Assembly: GCF_000307025.1 (NCBI RefSeq)
Contig: NC_018584.1
Location: 2,373,501 to 2,437,500 of the forward strand
Length of the DNA: 64,000 bases
Direction of reading: 5' to 3'
DNA from: Listeria monocytogenes ATCC 19117
GTDB taxonomy: Bacteria > Bacillota > Bacilli > Lactobacillales > Listeriaceae
In this document: piece after piece, positions 35,172 through 45,582 of the stretch
Numbering within the stretch: the first letter of the stretch is position 1
How the letters are laid out: every line of letters starts with the position of its first letter
Notes under the pieces: generated by a model
What the model was told of the DNA's origin: nothing
The model's input: the letters and a program-made list of their open reading frames with translations, nothing else
Database searches by the model: none
Program-made: the position numbers and the translations under genes

Positions 35172-36497
35172 ATGCATACAGAATTAACATTTGAGCAATT
35201 AGAAAGTTTTTCTCGAAAATGGCGTGAAAATCCAGATAAATTGGTATTTCAAGCTAGTATTATCAAGAATGGGATTAAAGCAGCAACTGAGAATCCTGCA
35301 TCAAAAGTTAGCATTCAACCTGTCTTTTCCCACGAAGTTGCTACAGATAAAGTTTCTAATCAACAACAAAGTGGAAGATGCTGGATGTTTGCAGCATTAA
35401 ATACGTTTCGCCATAAATTAAACGGAACGCTTGGTTTGAAGGATTTTGAGTTATCACAGAATTATACTAATTTTTGGGACAAACTTGAGAAAGCAAATTA
35501 CTTTTTAGAGAATATAATTGAAACAGCAAGTGAGGATGAAGATAGTCGATTAGTTTCGTGGTTGCTTGATACACCCCAACAAGATGGTGGGCAGTGGGAT
35601 ATGTTAGTTTCAATTATTGAAAAATATGGAGTGGTTCCAAAGTCAGCTATGCCTGAAACGTTTCAAAGTAGTAAGTCTGCTGATTTAAACCATCTATTAA
35701 ATGAAAGACTTCGTACGGATGCGGTTATTTTGAGAAATGCTATTGCTGAGAAGAAAGATACTGCAGATTTGAAAGAAGAAATGCTTGCTGAGGTCTATCA
35801 ACTCTTAGTTATGACTCTAGGCGAACCACCTAAAGTATTCGATTTTGAGTATCGAAATAAAGACAATGAATTTAAACAAGAATTACAAATTACACCTAAA
35901 GATTTTTATGAACGCTATGTAGATATGGATTTGAAAGATTATATTCCACTTATTAATGCACCGACCAAAGATAAACCTTTTAATCAAGCTTTTACAGTGG
36001 AATATTTAGGCAACATTGTAAATGGTACACCTATTAAGTATTTGAATGTAGAAATGGATGTCTTGAAAAAAGCTGCTGCTGATCAGATTAAAGATGGGGA
36101 AACAGTTTGGTTTGGATGTGATGTTGGACAACTTTCAGAACGGAATACCGGTATTATGGATACGGATATTTTCTTGCTTAATCAGACTTTTGGCTTTAAA
36201 ACTGCGATGACTAAAGCTGAACGCCTGGATTATAAACACAGTATGCTTACACATGCGATGGTATTAACTGGAGTGAACATTGCTAATGGAGAAGTAAATC
36301 GCTGGAAAGTGGAAAATAGTTGGGGAGAAAAAATTGGTAATAATGGTTATTTTGTTGCTAGCGATGCTTGGATGGATGAGTTTACATTCCAAGTAGTGGT
36401 GCATAAAAAATATCTATCTAAGGAATTAATTGAATCCTTTAACCAAAAGCCAATTGTGTTAAAACCTTGGGATCCAATGGGTTCGCTCGCACTTTAA
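35172..36497 (+). CDS. pepC: Aminopeptidase C (bleomycin hydrolase family)
   Basis: A 441-residue cytoplasmic cysteine aminopeptidase of family C1B. The catalytic cysteine is Cys70 in QQSGRCWMFAALN, the histidine is in LTHAMVLTGV and the asparagine in VENSWGE. The C-terminal end (DPMGSLAL) is the arm that reaches the active site and limits the enzyme to aminopeptidase action. RBS AGGAGGAG lies before ATG 35172. It is a single gene; its 3' end overlaps the convergent DUF523 gene by 4 bases. Confidence 0.95.
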   Translation: MHTELTFEQLESFSRKWRENPDKLVFQASIIKNGIKAATENPASKVSIQPVFSHEVATDKVSNQQQSGRCWMFAALNTFRHKLNGTLGLKDFELSQNYTNFWDKLEKANYFLENIIETASEDEDSRLVSWLLDTPQQDGGQWDMLVSIIEKYGVVPKSAMPETFQSSKSADLNHLLNERLRTDAVILRNAIAEKKDTADLKEEMLAEVYQLLVMTLGEPPKVFDFEYRNKDNEFKQELQITPKDFYERYVDMDLKDYIPLINAPTKDKPFNQAFTVEYLGNIVNGTPIKYLNVEMDVLKKAAADQIKDGETVWFGCDVGQLSERNTGIMDTDIFLLNQTFGFKTAMTKAERLDYKHSMLTHAMVLTGVNIANGEVNRWKVENSWGEKIGNNGYFVASDAWMDEFTFQVVVHKKYLSKELIESFNQKPIVLKPWDPMGSLAL

Positions 36498-36937
36498 AAT
36501 GCGAATTCGGAAATGATTTTTATTCCATTCATTTGAAAAAGAGCTGCTGCTACGCCGGTACCATCTTTTATTTTTCCTGAGAAGGTACCGTCGTAAATAG
36601 CACAGCTACCACAAGATGGACTTTTTTCCTTCATGATTATTTGCGTAATACCGAGTTCTTGCATTTTAATTAGAGTAAGTCTCGCTCCGTTCTTATATTC
36701 TTCTGTCACATCTGTTCCTTTGTTATCAATGACTTTTGCATGTCCTAACCAGACATCTTTGCCATCACCACCTATTATTTCTGCTGGATTTCTTGGTGTA
36801 GGCAGTCCGCCGGTAACTTCTGGACAAAAAGGAATCGCTTCTCCTCTTTCTACCATTTGTTTTATTTTGGTTATTTCTTTATCTTTCCCGTCATATCTAC
36901 AGGCAATTCCGGCTAGGCAAGCACTTACTGCAATCAT
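36494..36937 (-). CDS. DUF523 family protein
   Basis: A 147-residue cysteine-rich protein of DUF523. The N-terminal VSACLAGIACRYDG, the central CPEVTGGLPTPRNPAEI and the late KEKSPSCGSCAIYDG are the family signature. The conserved cysteines suggest metal or Fe-S binding. The role is unknown. I use ATG 36937, 7-9 bases after AAGGAGG; the frame extends eight codons upstream. Confidence 0.85.
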   Translation of the reverse strand: MIAVSACLAGIACRYDGKDKEITKIKQMVERGEAIPFCPEVTGGLPTPRNPAEIIGGDGKDVWLGHAKVIDNKGTDVTEEYKNGARLTLIKMQELGITQIIMKEKSPSCGSCAIYDGTFSGKIKDGTGVAAALFQMNGIKIISEFAF

Positions 36938-36974
36938 TTTATTTTCCTCCTTTATATTCACATTTATTTTAACA

Positions 36975-37008
36975 TAAAAAAGCTGCCCCCAACTTATAGG
37001 CGACAGCT
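36975..37008 (-). terminator. Terminator of psuG
   Basis: AGCTGCC (36981-36987) with GG..CAGCT (36999-37008). On the minus strand it is followed by six T. Confidence 0.7.
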
Positions 37009-37017
37009 CTGAGATTA

Positions 37018-37929
37018 TTAGATATTTTGGTATGCTACGGCGATTTGCGTACCGATTAAAGCATTGTGTTTTACAAGCTCGATATTTGCTTCGAGGCTCT
37101 TACCATCTGTTAGTTCTTTTACTTTACCAAGTAGGAATGGTGTAACGTCTTTCCCGTGAATGTGATTTTCTTCAGCTTCTTTAAGCGCTGTTTGGATTAC
37201 ATCGTTAATTACTTTTTCGTCCATAGCGAATTCTTCTGGGATTGGGTTAGTAATTACTGCGCCACCTTTGATTTGAAGATCCCATTTCGCTTTAAGCGAT
37301 TCTGCGATAACTTCTGGAGCATCTGCACGCAATGTTAATTCTACATCGCTTGAACGCGTGTAAAATGCTGGTAATACGTCGGTTTGGTAACCAATAACTG
37401 GAACCCCTTTTGTTTCTAAGTATTCCATTGTTAAGTTTAGGTCTAGGATTGATTTAGCTCCTGCACAAACGACAGCAACATTTGTTTTCGCTAATTCTTC
37501 TAAGTCAGCTGAAACGTCCATTGTTGTTTCGGCACCACGGTGAACGCCGCCAATCCCGCCAGTTACGAAGATGCCGATTTCTGCGAGTTCAGCACAAATC
37601 ATTGTTGCTGCTACAGTTGTTGCGCCAAGTTGTTTTGTTGCAATAAGGTAACCGATATCACGACGAGAAACTTTTGCCACATTGCTACTTTTAGCGAATA
37701 GTTCTAGTTCTTCATCAGAAAGACCAATTTTAATTTTTCCGTCGATTAAAGCGATTGTCGCTGGTACGGCACCGTTATCGCGAATAATTTGTTCTACGTC
37801 ACGTGCCATTTCAACATTTTGCGGATAAGGCATGCCGTGAGAGATAATTGTAGATTCTAGCGCAACGATTGCTTTTCCTTCTGCTTTTGCTTGTTTTACT
37901 TCTTCGGATAATGATAAATAATTTTTCAT
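37018..37929 (-). CDS. psuG: Pseudouridine-5'-phosphate glycosidase
   Basis: A 303-residue enzyme that splits pseudouridine 5'-phosphate into uracil and ribose 5-phosphate, breaking the C-C glycosidic bond. The sequence follows the YeiN/PsuG family throughout ([54 protein letters not shown]). It overlaps psuK by 4 bases. Together they degrade pseudouridine released from RNA turnover or taken up. Confidence 0.93.
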   Translation of the reverse strand: MKNYLSLSEEVKQAKAEGKAIVALESTIISHGMPYPQNVEMARDVEQIIRDNGAVPATIALIDGKIKIGLSDEELELFAKSSNVAKVSRRDIGYLIATKQLGATTVAATMICAELAEIGIFVTGGIGGVHRGAETTMDVSADLEELAKTNVAVVCAGAKSILDLNLTMEYLETKGVPVIGYQTDVLPAFYTRSSDVELTLRADAPEVIAESLKAKWDLQIKGGAVITNPIPEEFAMDEKVINDVIQTALKEAEENHIHGKDVTPFLLGKVKELTDGKSLEANIELVKHNALIGTQIAVAYQNI

Positions 37930-39044
37930 TTGAATTCCTCCATGTCTTTTTGTAGTTGGGATGTCGATAAATTTTGGCGAACGGTATACTCAGATTCGAG
38001 TGTTCGCGCGGCATTTACGCTCCCTGCTCTTAAAATTTCTTTCAATGCTTTTCCTTCTAACCATGCGTAGATAACCGCGGAGCAAAATGCATCTCCCGCT
38101 CCTGTCACGTCTACAATATTTTCAATTACAATTGCTGGTTCAAAAATAGTACCTTCACCTTTGTTTGCTGCAACTGCGCCTTTACTGCCATTTGTAACGA
38201 TGACATTTTTTACGCCTAGATCTAACCATTTTTGTGCAGCTAAGCGCCAGTCTTCGTCATTTTTGATAGTCATTCCTAGATGCGTTTCTGATTCGTCTCG
38301 GTTGCAAATTAGCCAAGTTACATGATCAAGTCTTTCTGGTAAATGAGACATTTTGGGTGAAGACACAGGAACGAGTACTAATGGAATTGAATTAATTTCA
38401 GCAAAGCTGCCAAGATATTCTAGTGTTTCTTTCGGACAGTTTAAATCTGCAATGATTGCGCTCGCCTGACTCAGCAAGCCTTCATTTTTTGCGAGTACAT
38501 CTGGAGTTAAGTGATCATATGCATCCATGTCCGCTAGTGCAACGAGTAAATCTCCATTGTTTTCGAGCACTGCTGTATAAGAACCAGTTGCGATGCTTGG
38601 GAATGCTGTGACGTAATCTAAGTTCATATATGTATTACTAGCATTTTTGACAGCTTCCCAGTCAGAGTCTGTTCCACAAGCAGTGAGTAATATAACTTCT
38701 TTTCCAAGGCGTCCAAGGTTTTCGCCTACGTTTCTAGCAACCCCGCCAGCACTTTGTGTTGAGCGCACTGGGTTTGATGTGGCTAGTTGGGCCTTGTCTT
38801 TAATATAAAACTTCCGATCGACGTTAGCTCCACCTATACAAACGATTTGTTTGGCTTCATTTAAAATATAAGCTTTTCCTAAAATGCGACCTTTCTTAAT
38901 AAGGCCGGAAATAAGGTTTGCGACTGTCGGTCTTGATAAATCAAGTATATCAGCAAGTTCTTGTTGAGAAATGTAAGGATTTTTACGGATGGAATTGAAA
39001 ATTATCTCTTCCTTTTCGTTCATTTTCGCTTTATTATTCTCCAC
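37926..39044 (-). CDS. psuK: Pseudouridine kinase-like PfkB protein with N-terminal helix-turn-helix
   Basis: A protein of about 372 residues. The first 60 residues are a MarR-like winged helix ([31 protein letters not shown]); the rest is a PfkB kinase ([13 protein letters not shown] near 70, [34 protein letters not shown] near 312). Coupled to psuG, it should phosphorylate pseudouridine. Such HTH-PfkB proteins may also regulate transcription. The start is unsure: GTG 39044 lies 11 bases after GGAGG, while ATG 39023 has no close SD. Confidence 0.85.
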   Translation of the reverse strand: MENNKAKMNEKEEIIFNSIRKNPYISQQELADILDLSRPTVANLISGLIKKGRILGKAYILNEAKQIVCIGGANVDRKFYIKDKAQLATSNPVRSTQSAGGVARNVGENLGRLGKEVILLTACGTDSDWEAVKNASNTYMNLDYVTAFPSIATGSYTAVLENNGDLLVALADMDAYDHLTPDVLAKNEGLLSQASAIIADLNCPKETLEYLGSFAEINSIPLVLVPVSSPKMSHLPERLDHVTWLICNRDESETHLGMTIKNDEDWRLAAQKWLDLGVKNVIVTNGSKGAVAANKGEGTIFEPAIVIENIVDVTGAGDAFCSAVIYAWLEGKALKEILRAGSVNAARTLESEYTVRQNLSTSQLQKDMEEFK

Positions 39045-39128
39045 GATATAATGCACCTCCATTCCAAACTTTTGTTTTATTTTCAAACACATGTTTATTA
39101 TATATGTAAATGCTTTCTTTTGCAAACT

Positions 39129-39170
39129 AAAAAACGAAAATCCGCTTCTTTTTAGGAAGGAAATTTTCGT
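39129..39170 (-). terminator. Terminator of the RsuA-type gene
   Basis: ACGAAAAT (39134-39141) pairs with ATTTTCGT (39163-39170), and the minus strand ends in six T. Confidence 0.75.
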
Positions 39171-39176
39171 TTAGGT

Positions 39177-39878
39177 TCATTTATTTTGAAGAATAGCCAG
39201 TTCACTTTCAGTTAAAGGGCGGTATTCGCCGAGTCCAAGTGACTCGTCTAATTGTAAATTCCCCATCGAAATTCGTTTTAAATAGCTGACTTTCTTACCA
39301 CGTGCGGCGAACATTCTTTTTACTTGATGGAATTTCCCTTCTTGGATAGTGACGTTTATTTCGTTTGGTGTAATAATTTCTAAACGTGCTGGTTTGCAAG
39401 TGTATCCATCGTCGAGTTCAATTCCAGCTGCAAAAGCTTCTACATCAGCTAGAGTAACATCACCATCAATTTTAGCGTAGTATGTTTTATCTATATGTTT
39501 TTTAGGTGAGAGCAAATTGTGCGCGAGTGTGCCATCGTTCGTTATAATTAGCAAGCCTTCTGTATCTTTGTCTAAGCGGCCGACTGGGAATGGATCAGTG
39601 AGCGTGTCCTCTTGCGCAAGCAAATCGATGACGGTTTCTGACACATTATCCTCGGTTGCGCTCACGACATTTTGTGGTTTATGTAGCATAAAATAGACGA
39701 ATTCTTGGTAAACGACTGGTGTTCCATGGACAGTTACTTGGTCTTTATCAGGGTTTACTTGGGTTTTGCTATCTTTCTGAATCGTGCCATTGACGACAAC
39801 TGCCCCAGATTTAAGCAAAGGTTTCACTTCTTTTCGACTCCCGAACCCTGTATGGGACAATAATTTATCTAAGCGCAT
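39177..39878 (-). CDS. rsuA: RsuA-type 16S rRNA pseudouridine synthase
   Basis: A 233-residue enzyme with an N-terminal S4 RNA-binding domain (1-50, MRLDKLLSHTGFGSRKEV) and a RsuA/RluB catalytic domain (60-233). The motif GRLDKDTEGLL carries catalytic Asp103. RsuA makes pseudouridine 516 in 16S rRNA; RluB/E/F relatives act on 23S rRNA and cannot be excluded. RBS AAGGAGC precedes ATG 39878. It lies immediately upstream of the pseudouridine-degrading pair on the same strand, but a terminator separates them. Confidence 0.88.
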   Translation of the reverse strand: MRLDKLLSHTGFGSRKEVKPLLKSGAVVVNGTIQKDSKTQVNPDKDQVTVHGTPVVYQEFVYFMLHKPQNVVSATEDNVSETVIDLLAQEDTLTDPFPVGRLDKDTEGLLIITNDGTLAHNLLSPKKHIDKTYYAKIDGDVTLADVEAFAAGIELDDGYTCKPARLEIITPNEINVTIQEGKFHQVKRMFAARGKKVSYLKRISMGNLQLDESLGLGEYRPLTESELAILQNK

Positions 39879-39907
39879 GGTTTCGCTCCTTTTTTTCTTT
39901 TATTGTA

Positions 39908-39945
39908 ACAAAAAAACGAAGCTTCCTCAAAGGTACTCCGTTTTC
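39908..39945 (-). terminator. Terminator of the cysteine-salvage operon
   Basis: AAAACGAAG (39913-39921) pairs with CTCCGTTTT (39936-39944), one G-T pair, and the minus strand continues with T7. Confidence 0.8.
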
Positions 39946-39951
39946 TTTCTA

Positions 39952-41274
39952 TTATATAGTTTCAACAACTTGTTTATTTTGAGGTATTGTTAAGCCGAGG
40001 TTGCCTCTTAATGTCGTAGCTGGATATTCATTTCGGTATAAACCTCGACTTTGCAGAAGAGGAATAACTTGTTCCACAAAAGTTTCAAACGTTCCAGGAA
40101 TATCAGAAGCAATAATAAAACCATCTGCAGCATCATTTTGGAACCAAACATCGATTAAATCGGCTACTTGTTCTTTTGTTCCTATAAAAGGTGTTTTTGG
40201 CGTTGCTGCTTCTGTTGCCACTTGACGAAGGGTTAGGTGCCGTTCTTTCGCTTCTTTTTTGATTCGGTCTGTTGTGCTTTGAAAGGCATTTTTGCCAATA
40301 TCACCAAGGTCTGGGAATGGAGCATCCAAATCAAATTGACTTAAATCATAGTCGTCGAAGTAACGCGCTAGGTAAGTTACCGCATTTTCTATTGGAATTA
40401 GGCTAGCAAATTCAGTATATTTGGCTTCTGCTTCTTCCAACGTGTCCGCTACAATTGGGCTAATTCCTGGAAAAATTCGGACTTCATCTGCATTTCTACC
40501 AGCCTTTTCAGCGCGGGCTTTCACATCTTGATAGAATTCAATGGCTTCTTCTAAGGAATCAGAATGAGTGAAAATGGCTTCCGTGTTTTGAGCAGCGAAA
40601 TCGCGCCCCGTACTAGACGCGCCTGCCTGGAAAACAACTGGTTCTCCTTGCTTCGAGCGGCCGATATTTAACGGCCCTTCGACTTGGAAATACTCTCCTT
40701 GATGATTTAAACGATGTAATTTTTCAGGATTAAAGAATTCACCGGTTTCTTTATTATAAGTGAACGCATCCTCTTCCCAAGAACTCCAGAGTCCGCGAAC
40801 CACTTTTAAATGTTCTGCTGCAATGGTGTAGCGATCGCTGTGGGTTGGGAGATTTTTCTTGCTATGATTTCGCGCGGCGCCTTCTTGCGGAGAAGTGACT
40901 AGATTCCAACCCGCTCGGCCGCCGCTAATGTGATCAAGCGAAGAGAGCTGTCTTGCGAGTGTAAATGGTTCTGTAAAAGAAGTCGAGAAAGTTCCGACAA
41001 GTCCGATGTTTTCCGTAGACTCAGCTAATGCCGATAAAATCGTAATTGGTTCAAAACGATTAAGAAAATGCGGAATCGATTTTTCGGAAATAAAAAGGCC
41101 GTCTGCAATAAATACAAAACTAAATAACCCTTGTTCGGCAATTTTGGCGCGTGTCTTATAAAAATCTAAATCCGTACTTGCTGCGGGGTTGATGTCCGGA
41201 TGTCGCCAACCATCTGTTGTTCCGCCAACACCGTGAATAATTGCACCAAACTGAATTGTTTCTTTTCTAGTCAT
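39952..41274 (-). CDS. NtaA/SnaA/DszA family flavin monooxygenase (YtnJ-like)
   Basis: A 440-residue bacterial-luciferase-type monooxygenase that needs reduced FMN from a partner reductase. Visible features are the N-terminal HGVGGTTDGWRHPDINP, the central SGGRAGWNLVTS and FQAGASSTGRDFAA. By synteny it is the counterpart of B. subtilis YtnJ (CmoJ), which cleaves the C-S bond of N-acetyl-S-alkylcysteine. It is the last gene of the operon and overlaps the glutaredoxin-like gene by 4 bases. The FMN reductase at the head of the operon is a plausible partner. Confidence 0.88.
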   Translation of the reverse strand: MTRKETIQFGAIIHGVGGTTDGWRHPDINPAASTDLDFYKTRAKIAEQGLFSFVFIADGLFISEKSIPHFLNRFEPITILSALAESTENIGLVGTFSTSFTEPFTLARQLSSLDHISGGRAGWNLVTSPQEGAARNHSKKNLPTHSDRYTIAAEHLKVVRGLWSSWEEDAFTYNKETGEFFNPEKLHRLNHQGEYFQVEGPLNIGRSKQGEPVVFQAGASSTGRDFAAQNTEAIFTHSDSLEEAIEFYQDVKARAEKAGRNADEVRIFPGISPIVADTLEEAEAKYTEFASLIPIENAVTYLARYFDDYDLSQFDLDAPFPDLGDIGKNAFQSTTDRIKKEAKERHLTLRQVATEAATPKTPFIGTKEQVADLIDVWFQNDAADGFIIASDIPGTFETFVEQVIPLLQSRGLYRNEYPATTLRGNLGLTIPQNKQVVETI

Positions 41275-41537
41275 TTTACTTCCTCCTTTTCAAACAATGC
41301 TTTTTCCAAATGTTCCAATCCGATTTCTGTAACTGCTTGGTAGGTCCCTTTTTCAATATCGCCGATTTCTACGACTGGGACATAACGAATGCCGTATTTC
41401 GCTTGCAGTACTTCTCGCAAATAATCATGGTCGGTGACGTCGATATCTTGGAAGACAATTTTTTGCTCAGTTAAATAATCTTTCACATCTTTACAATAAT
41501 GACATCCTACTTTACTCCAAACAACGACGTTAGCCAT
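41271..41537 (-). CDS. Glutaredoxin-like protein (YtnI-like)
   Basis: An 88-residue thioredoxin-fold protein with the redox pair C12-H-Y-C15 and the cis-proline segment YVPVVEIG. It corresponds to YtnI of the Bacillus operon, placed between the two monooxygenase genes. It probably reduces a disulfide formed during cysteine salvage. ATG 41537 has AGGAGG 9 bases upstream; TTG 41543 is too close. It overlaps the ends of both neighbours. Confidence 0.85.
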   Translation of the reverse strand: MANVVVWSKVGCHYCKDVKDYLTEQKIVFQDIDVTDHDYLREVLQAKYGIRYVPVVEIGDIEKGTYQAVTEIGLEHLEKALFEKEEVK

Positions 41538-42525
41538 GGACAACTTCCTCCTTTATCGATTCACTTAATAATTGGTACGAGTATCGCTTGATTTCCGTAG
41601 ATTTAACTGGTGTTAAAACAACAAAATCTTGGATATTATATTCTTTTGAAAGGCGTTTAATCTCTGCTCCGACTTCTTGTTTGGTTCCTGTTATTGCACC
41701 AATTCTTTGGGTAATAAACCGGTATGTTTGGTTGATATCTTTTACGTAGGATTCCGCTTGTTCGCGCGATCCGACATTAACTCTACGTCCGTCCGCAAGC
41801 TCGACTTTGATTGACTCTCGCTCTGGAATATGTCGGTCTGCTGCGATTTTAGTCTCAGCTACTACAACAATTGGTGCTAGTTGGAAACTAGCTTTTGTGT
41901 TTATTCGGTACTGTTCAAATAGCTCGCGTGCTTCTTTTAAAACAGCTTCTTCTCCATTTATAAAATAAGCAAACACAAAGGAAATACCTAGTTTGGCAGC
42001 TTGTTTCGCGCTAGCTGCACTTCCTCCAAGCAAAAATATCTCTGGTTTGTTTTCTGGAAGTGGTTTTGCTGCAATAGCCACCTCTGAATGATGGGTTACA
42101 AAATCGACTAGTTCTTTCAATTTGGCATCAAAGGTTCGCGTAGGTTTTACGAAGTCTTTTTGAAGGGCATCGGTTGCTGGTTGAAATCCGCCTGGCGCTT
42201 TTCCGACGCCAAGTGACATCCGACCCGGCGCTAAGTTCTCAAGCACATGAAATTGTTCAGCGACTTTATATGGACTATAATGTTGTAGCATTATTCCGCC
42301 AGATGCAAGCTTGATTGTGCTCGTTTTTGCAGCAATATACCCTAAAAGAACTTCCGGAGCTGCGCCAGCTATTTCGTCTGAATTATGATGCTCGGCAACC
42401 CAGAAACGATGATAGCCGAGTTGTTCTGCGAGTTGCGCAAGTTCTACGGTATTTTGCAAAGCTTCACTAGGTTTTTCGCCTGGATTTATAATACTTTGGT
42501 CCAAAATACTGAATCGAATCGTCAT
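41530..42525 (-). CDS. Luciferase-like monooxygenase (YtmO-like)
   Basis: A 331-residue FMN-dependent monooxygenase-fold protein of the LLM group ([14 protein letters not shown] near 42, [21 protein letters not shown] near 98, [10 protein letters not shown] near 125). It is the counterpart of YtmO (CmoO). The gene is coupled to tcyN upstream (ATGA overlap) and overlaps the glutaredoxin-like gene by 8 bases. The substrate is presumably a sulfur compound imported by TcyKLMN. Confidence 0.88.
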   Translation of the reverse strand: MTIRFSILDQSIINPGEKPSEALQNTVELAQLAEQLGYHRFWVAEHHNSDEIAGAAPEVLLGYIAAKTSTIKLASGGIMLQHYSPYKVAEQFHVLENLAPGRMSLGVGKAPGGFQPATDALQKDFVKPTRTFDAKLKELVDFVTHHSEVAIAAKPLPENKPEIFLLGGSAASAKQAAKLGISFVFAYFINGEEAVLKEARELFEQYRINTKASFQLAPIVVVAETKIAADRHIPERESIKVELADGRRVNVGSREQAESYVKDINQTYRFITQRIGAITGTKQEVGAEIKRLSKEYNIQDFVVLTPVKSTEIKRYSYQLLSESIKEEVVHG

Positions 42526-43301
42526 ATGACACGCTCCTTTTTCACTTCTTTGATTTCATATAAATAATCCGCTGAAACTCGGTGTAAAAAGCGTTTTGTC
42601 CGTTCTTCTTTGGTATGATTAAACACTTCATCGGGAGTACCTTGTTCGACAATTAGTCCACCATCCATAAAAACGACTTGATCTGCCACTCGTTTGGCGA
42701 ACTCCATTTCATGCGTAACGACGATCATCGTTGCACCCGCACGTGCAATCTCTAGCATTACTTCCAATACTTCACCGACAAGTTCAGGATCAAGTGCGGC
42801 GGTTGGTTCATCAAACAAAATGAAGTCTGGATTAATAGCGAGTGCTCGTGCGATTCCAACGCGCTGTTTTTGCCCGCCGGAAAGTTGGGAAGGATAGGCA
42901 CTAAATTTGTCCGCCAAACCGACTTTTGTGAGCTCTCGTTCTGCTATTTCACGTGCAATTTTTTTCGGCATTTTTCTAGCGACTGTTAGACCCTCCATCA
43001 CATTTTGAATGACCGTTTTGTGCGAAAAGAGATTATACTGTTGGAAAACCATCGCCGTATTTTTCCGCAGTTGCAAAACTTCTTTTTTGGATGGTTTCTT
43101 ACAGTTAATTATTTGGTCATGCATCGAAATTTCACCATTTTCAGGTCTTTCCAGTAAGTTTAGGCATCGTAAAAAGGTTGTTTTCCCTGAGCCACTTGGG
43201 CCAAGTATTGTTACTACTTCACCCTTTTTCACCGTTAAATCAATTCCTTTTAAAACCTTATTTTCGCCAAAGCTTTTTTGAATATTTTTAATTGTAATCA
43301 T
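42522..43301 (-). CDS. tcyN: Cystine ABC transporter ATPase
   Basis: A 259-residue ATPase with Walker A GPSGSGKT (34-41), Q-loop [11 protein letters not shown], signature LSGGQKQR, Walker [13 protein letters not shown] and H-loop VTHEME. It energises the TcyL-TcyM channel. From memory the Listeria TcyKLMN system imports cystine/cysteine and supports glutathione synthesis and virulence gene activation. It overlaps tcyM by 4 bases. Confidence 0.92.
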   Translation of the reverse strand: MITIKNIQKSFGENKVLKGIDLTVKKGEVVTILGPSGSGKTTFLRCLNLLERPENGEISMHDQIINCKKPSKKEVLQLRKNTAMVFQQYNLFSHKTVIQNVMEGLTVARKMPKKIAREIAERELTKVGLADKFSAYPSQLSGGQKQRVGIARALAINPDFILFDEPTAALDPELVGEVLEVMLEIARAGATMIVVTHEMEFAKRVADQVVFMDGGLIVEQGTPDEVFNHTKEERTKRFLHRVSADYLYEIKEVKKERVI

Positions 43302-44008
43302 ACTGTCCCTCCTCGATATTTAGCGATATTTTTTTCCAAGATATAATTAATCGCTTCAATCAAAATAGTTAAAAACCAATAAATGAGTGCGGCACCGATA
43401 AATGCTTCGAGAAACGCGTAATTGTCGGAAGCTACTATTGTTGCCATTCCAGTGATTTCTGGGACTGCAACGATGGCAGCGATGGATGTGGTATGTAAAA
43501 ATCCGATGCACAAATTCGTGAAATTCGGTAGGGCAATCATGAAGGCTTGCGGTAAGAGCACTTTTCGAATCGCTTGGCCATGCGTATATCCTACAGAGTA
43601 AGCCGCTTCCATTTGTCCGATATCAACCGCAATAATACCGGAGCGCAAAATCTCGGTTAAGTAAGCTCCTGCCGTGAAAGACAGCGCGATAATGACAAAA
43701 ATAACGACCGGTATTTTGTTTGCAGAAATGCCTAATCCGAATGATTTGCTCAAAAAATCCACCAATAGGGGAATGCCTAGGTAAATCAGCATAATATGCA
43801 GAATCGCTGGGGTGCTTCGAAAAAAAGAAACGTAAAACTTCGCTATCGGTTCTAAAAATCGGACATGATACATCCGAATCAACGTCATACCTATAGCGAT
43901 AATGAAACCGAACAATATCGGAAAGAAAGTCATCGCAAGTGTTAACGGGATAGTTTTTAACATTGCCATTACGGCGGTTCCAATAAAAGGCACATCAAGC
44001 GGCATCAT
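43298..44008 (-). CDS. tcyM: Cystine ABC transporter permease
   Basis: A 236-residue HisM-type permease with five helices. The EAA loop is [23 protein letters not shown] (about 145-167). I start at ATG 44008 (MMPLDVPF), 5-6 bases after AAAGGAG; the frame reaches 24 codons further and would overlap tcyL. It is the second of two non-identical permeases, giving a heterodimeric channel. Confidence 0.9.
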   Translation of the reverse strand: MMPLDVPFIGTAVMAMLKTIPLTLAMTFFPILFGFIIAIGMTLIRMYHVRFLEPIAKFYVSFFRSTPAILHIMLIYLGIPLLVDFLSKSFGLGISANKIPVVIFVIIALSFTAGAYLTEILRSGIIAVDIGQMEAAYSVGYTHGQAIRKVLLPQAFMIALPNFTNLCIGFLHTTSIAAIVAVPEITGMATIVASDNYAFLEAFIGAALIYWFLTILIEAINYILEKNIAKYRGGTV

Positions 44009-44018
44009 TATCTCTCCT

Positions 44019-44735
44019 TTATAACTCGATATCGAAAATACTCGTGAATCTGGTGTTTTCTTTTTTAACTCGTTTTTCAATCCATTTGAAGGAATATTCC
44101 AGTAAGACGGCCGTCAAATAGTAAATAATTGATAAAGAAATATAGACCTCTAGCGCGTGATTACTTAGTGTTATCAGCGTCTGACCTCTTCCTGACATAT
44201 CCATTACTCCAATCGAAAAAGCGAGCGACGTATCTTTCAAATAACCAATGACTAAATTGCCAAAATTCGGTAGAGCTTGATAGAGTGCTTGTGGCAAGAT
44301 GATTCGTAAAAACGTTTGGCGACTACTCAGACCAATACTATAAGCCGCCTCTGCTTGTCCGGCATCCACGCTGTTCACGCCTGCGCGAATCACTTCGGCA
44401 ATGGTCGCTGCACTGCTTAACGCATAAGTCGCAATCGCAGCATAAAGGGGATCCATTTGTGATAAATCAATGCCAACGATGCTTGAAAGTGCCGGGATTC
44501 CGTAAAAAACAATAAATAGTTGAACCATAATCGGCGTCCCACGGAAAAACGAAATATACACTCTGGCCAATTGATCTAAAACTGGTATCTTATAAATTCT
44601 TGGTAAAGATAGTAGAACGCCTAATATAAATCCAAAAATAAGCGAGAGTGCCAAAATATACAACGTAATCGGTAAATAACCAGCTAACGTTGGAATAAAA
44701 TCAGCAATCATTTTCACATCGAACGCTTTATCCAT
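44019..44735 (-). CDS. tcyL: Cystine ABC transporter permease
   Basis: A 238-residue HisQ/HisM-type permease. Five hydrophobic helices and the EAA loop [23 protein letters not shown] (about 145-167) are clear. RBS GGAGGG precedes ATG 44735. It lies between the binding-protein and the second permease genes, as in B. subtilis. Confidence 0.9.
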   Translation of the reverse strand: MDKAFDVKMIADFIPTLAGYLPITLYILALSLIFGFILGVLLSLPRIYKIPVLDQLARVYISFFRGTPIMVQLFIVFYGIPALSSIVGIDLSQMDPLYAAIATYALSSAATIAEVIRAGVNSVDAGQAEAAYSIGLSSRQTFLRIILPQALYQALPNFGNLVIGYLKDTSLAFSIGVMDMSGRGQTLITLSNHALEVYISLSIIYYLTAVLLEYSFKWIEKRVKKENTRFTSIFDIEL

Positions 44736-44756
44736 TTTAATGGCGCCCTCCCTCGT

Positions 44757-45566
44757 TTAATATTGTTCTTTTGAATAATCTGCGCCAAGCCATTTTTCAC
44801 TTAATTTTTTAAGTGTTCCATCATCAATAATAGATTGAAGCGCCTCATCTACATCTTTGCTTAGTTTTGTTTCATCTTTTCCGAGCATGAAGTATACTTT
44901 CGCATTAGATAGAACATCGCCAACTACTTTTTCTTTGATAGCGCTTGTTTTATTTTGGAAATCTACCGCGAATGGTGTAGAAATCGTTGCATCAGCGCGG
45001 CCAGTTTTCAGTTGGTTCGCTGTATCATTTGACCCTTGACCTTCATAAGCAATTTCAAAATTATTGCCTTGTTCTTCATTAATTTTTTTCAATACGAGCG
45101 CACCATTCGATGTTGCGCTTGTGATAACGCGTTTTCCAGCTAAATCTTTTGTGCTGTTTATGCTGTTATTACTGTCTAATACCGTCAATTGTAATGGGAA
45201 ATTATTGTATGCTACATCATTAAATAAAAATTTCTTCTCGCGTTCTTTACTTTTTTCCATTTGATGCGCGACAATGTCTACTTTTCCAGCTCCAAGGCTA
45301 ACGAGTAAATTAGAAAAATCCATCGTTTTAAATTTAAATTTATAGCCGGGCAAACGTTTATCGATTTCTTTTACTAGTTCGACATCATAACCGGTTAATT
45401 TCCCATTTTCATCCAAAAAGCAGACATTTGGAAATTGTGTTCCAGTGCCAACCGTGATTGTTTGTACTTTTTGATTCGCTGCTTCTGGTTCTTCTTTTCC
45501 TCCACATGCGCTTAATGTTAATGCGGCTGTGAGAGCCAGTGCCAAAATCCCATATTTCTTTTTCAT
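44757..45566 (-). CDS. tcyK: Cystine-binding lipoprotein
   Basis: A 269-residue family 3 solute-binding protein. The signal peptide ends in the lipobox LSACGG with Cys21 as the lipidated residue. The mature domain starts with VQTITVGTGTQFPNVCFLDENGKLTGYDVELV; the extra CF after FPNV differs from the usual YPP(F/Y)EF pattern. It is anchored outside the membrane and feeds TcyL/M. B. subtilis has two such genes here (tcyJ, tcyK); this locus has one. Confidence 0.92.
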   Translation of the reverse strand: MKKKYGILALALTAALTLSACGGKEEPEAANQKVQTITVGTGTQFPNVCFLDENGKLTGYDVELVKEIDKRLPGYKFKFKTMDFSNLLVSLGAGKVDIVAHQMEKSKEREKKFLFNDVAYNNFPLQLTVLDSNNSINSTKDLAGKRVITSATSNGALVLKKINEEQGNNFEIAYEGQGSNDTANQLKTGRADATISTPFAVDFQNKTSAIKEKVVGDVLSNAKVYFMLGKDETKLSKDVDEALQSIIDDGTLKKLSEKWLGADYSKEQY

Positions 45567-45582
45567 CCTTTTTCCCCCTTTT

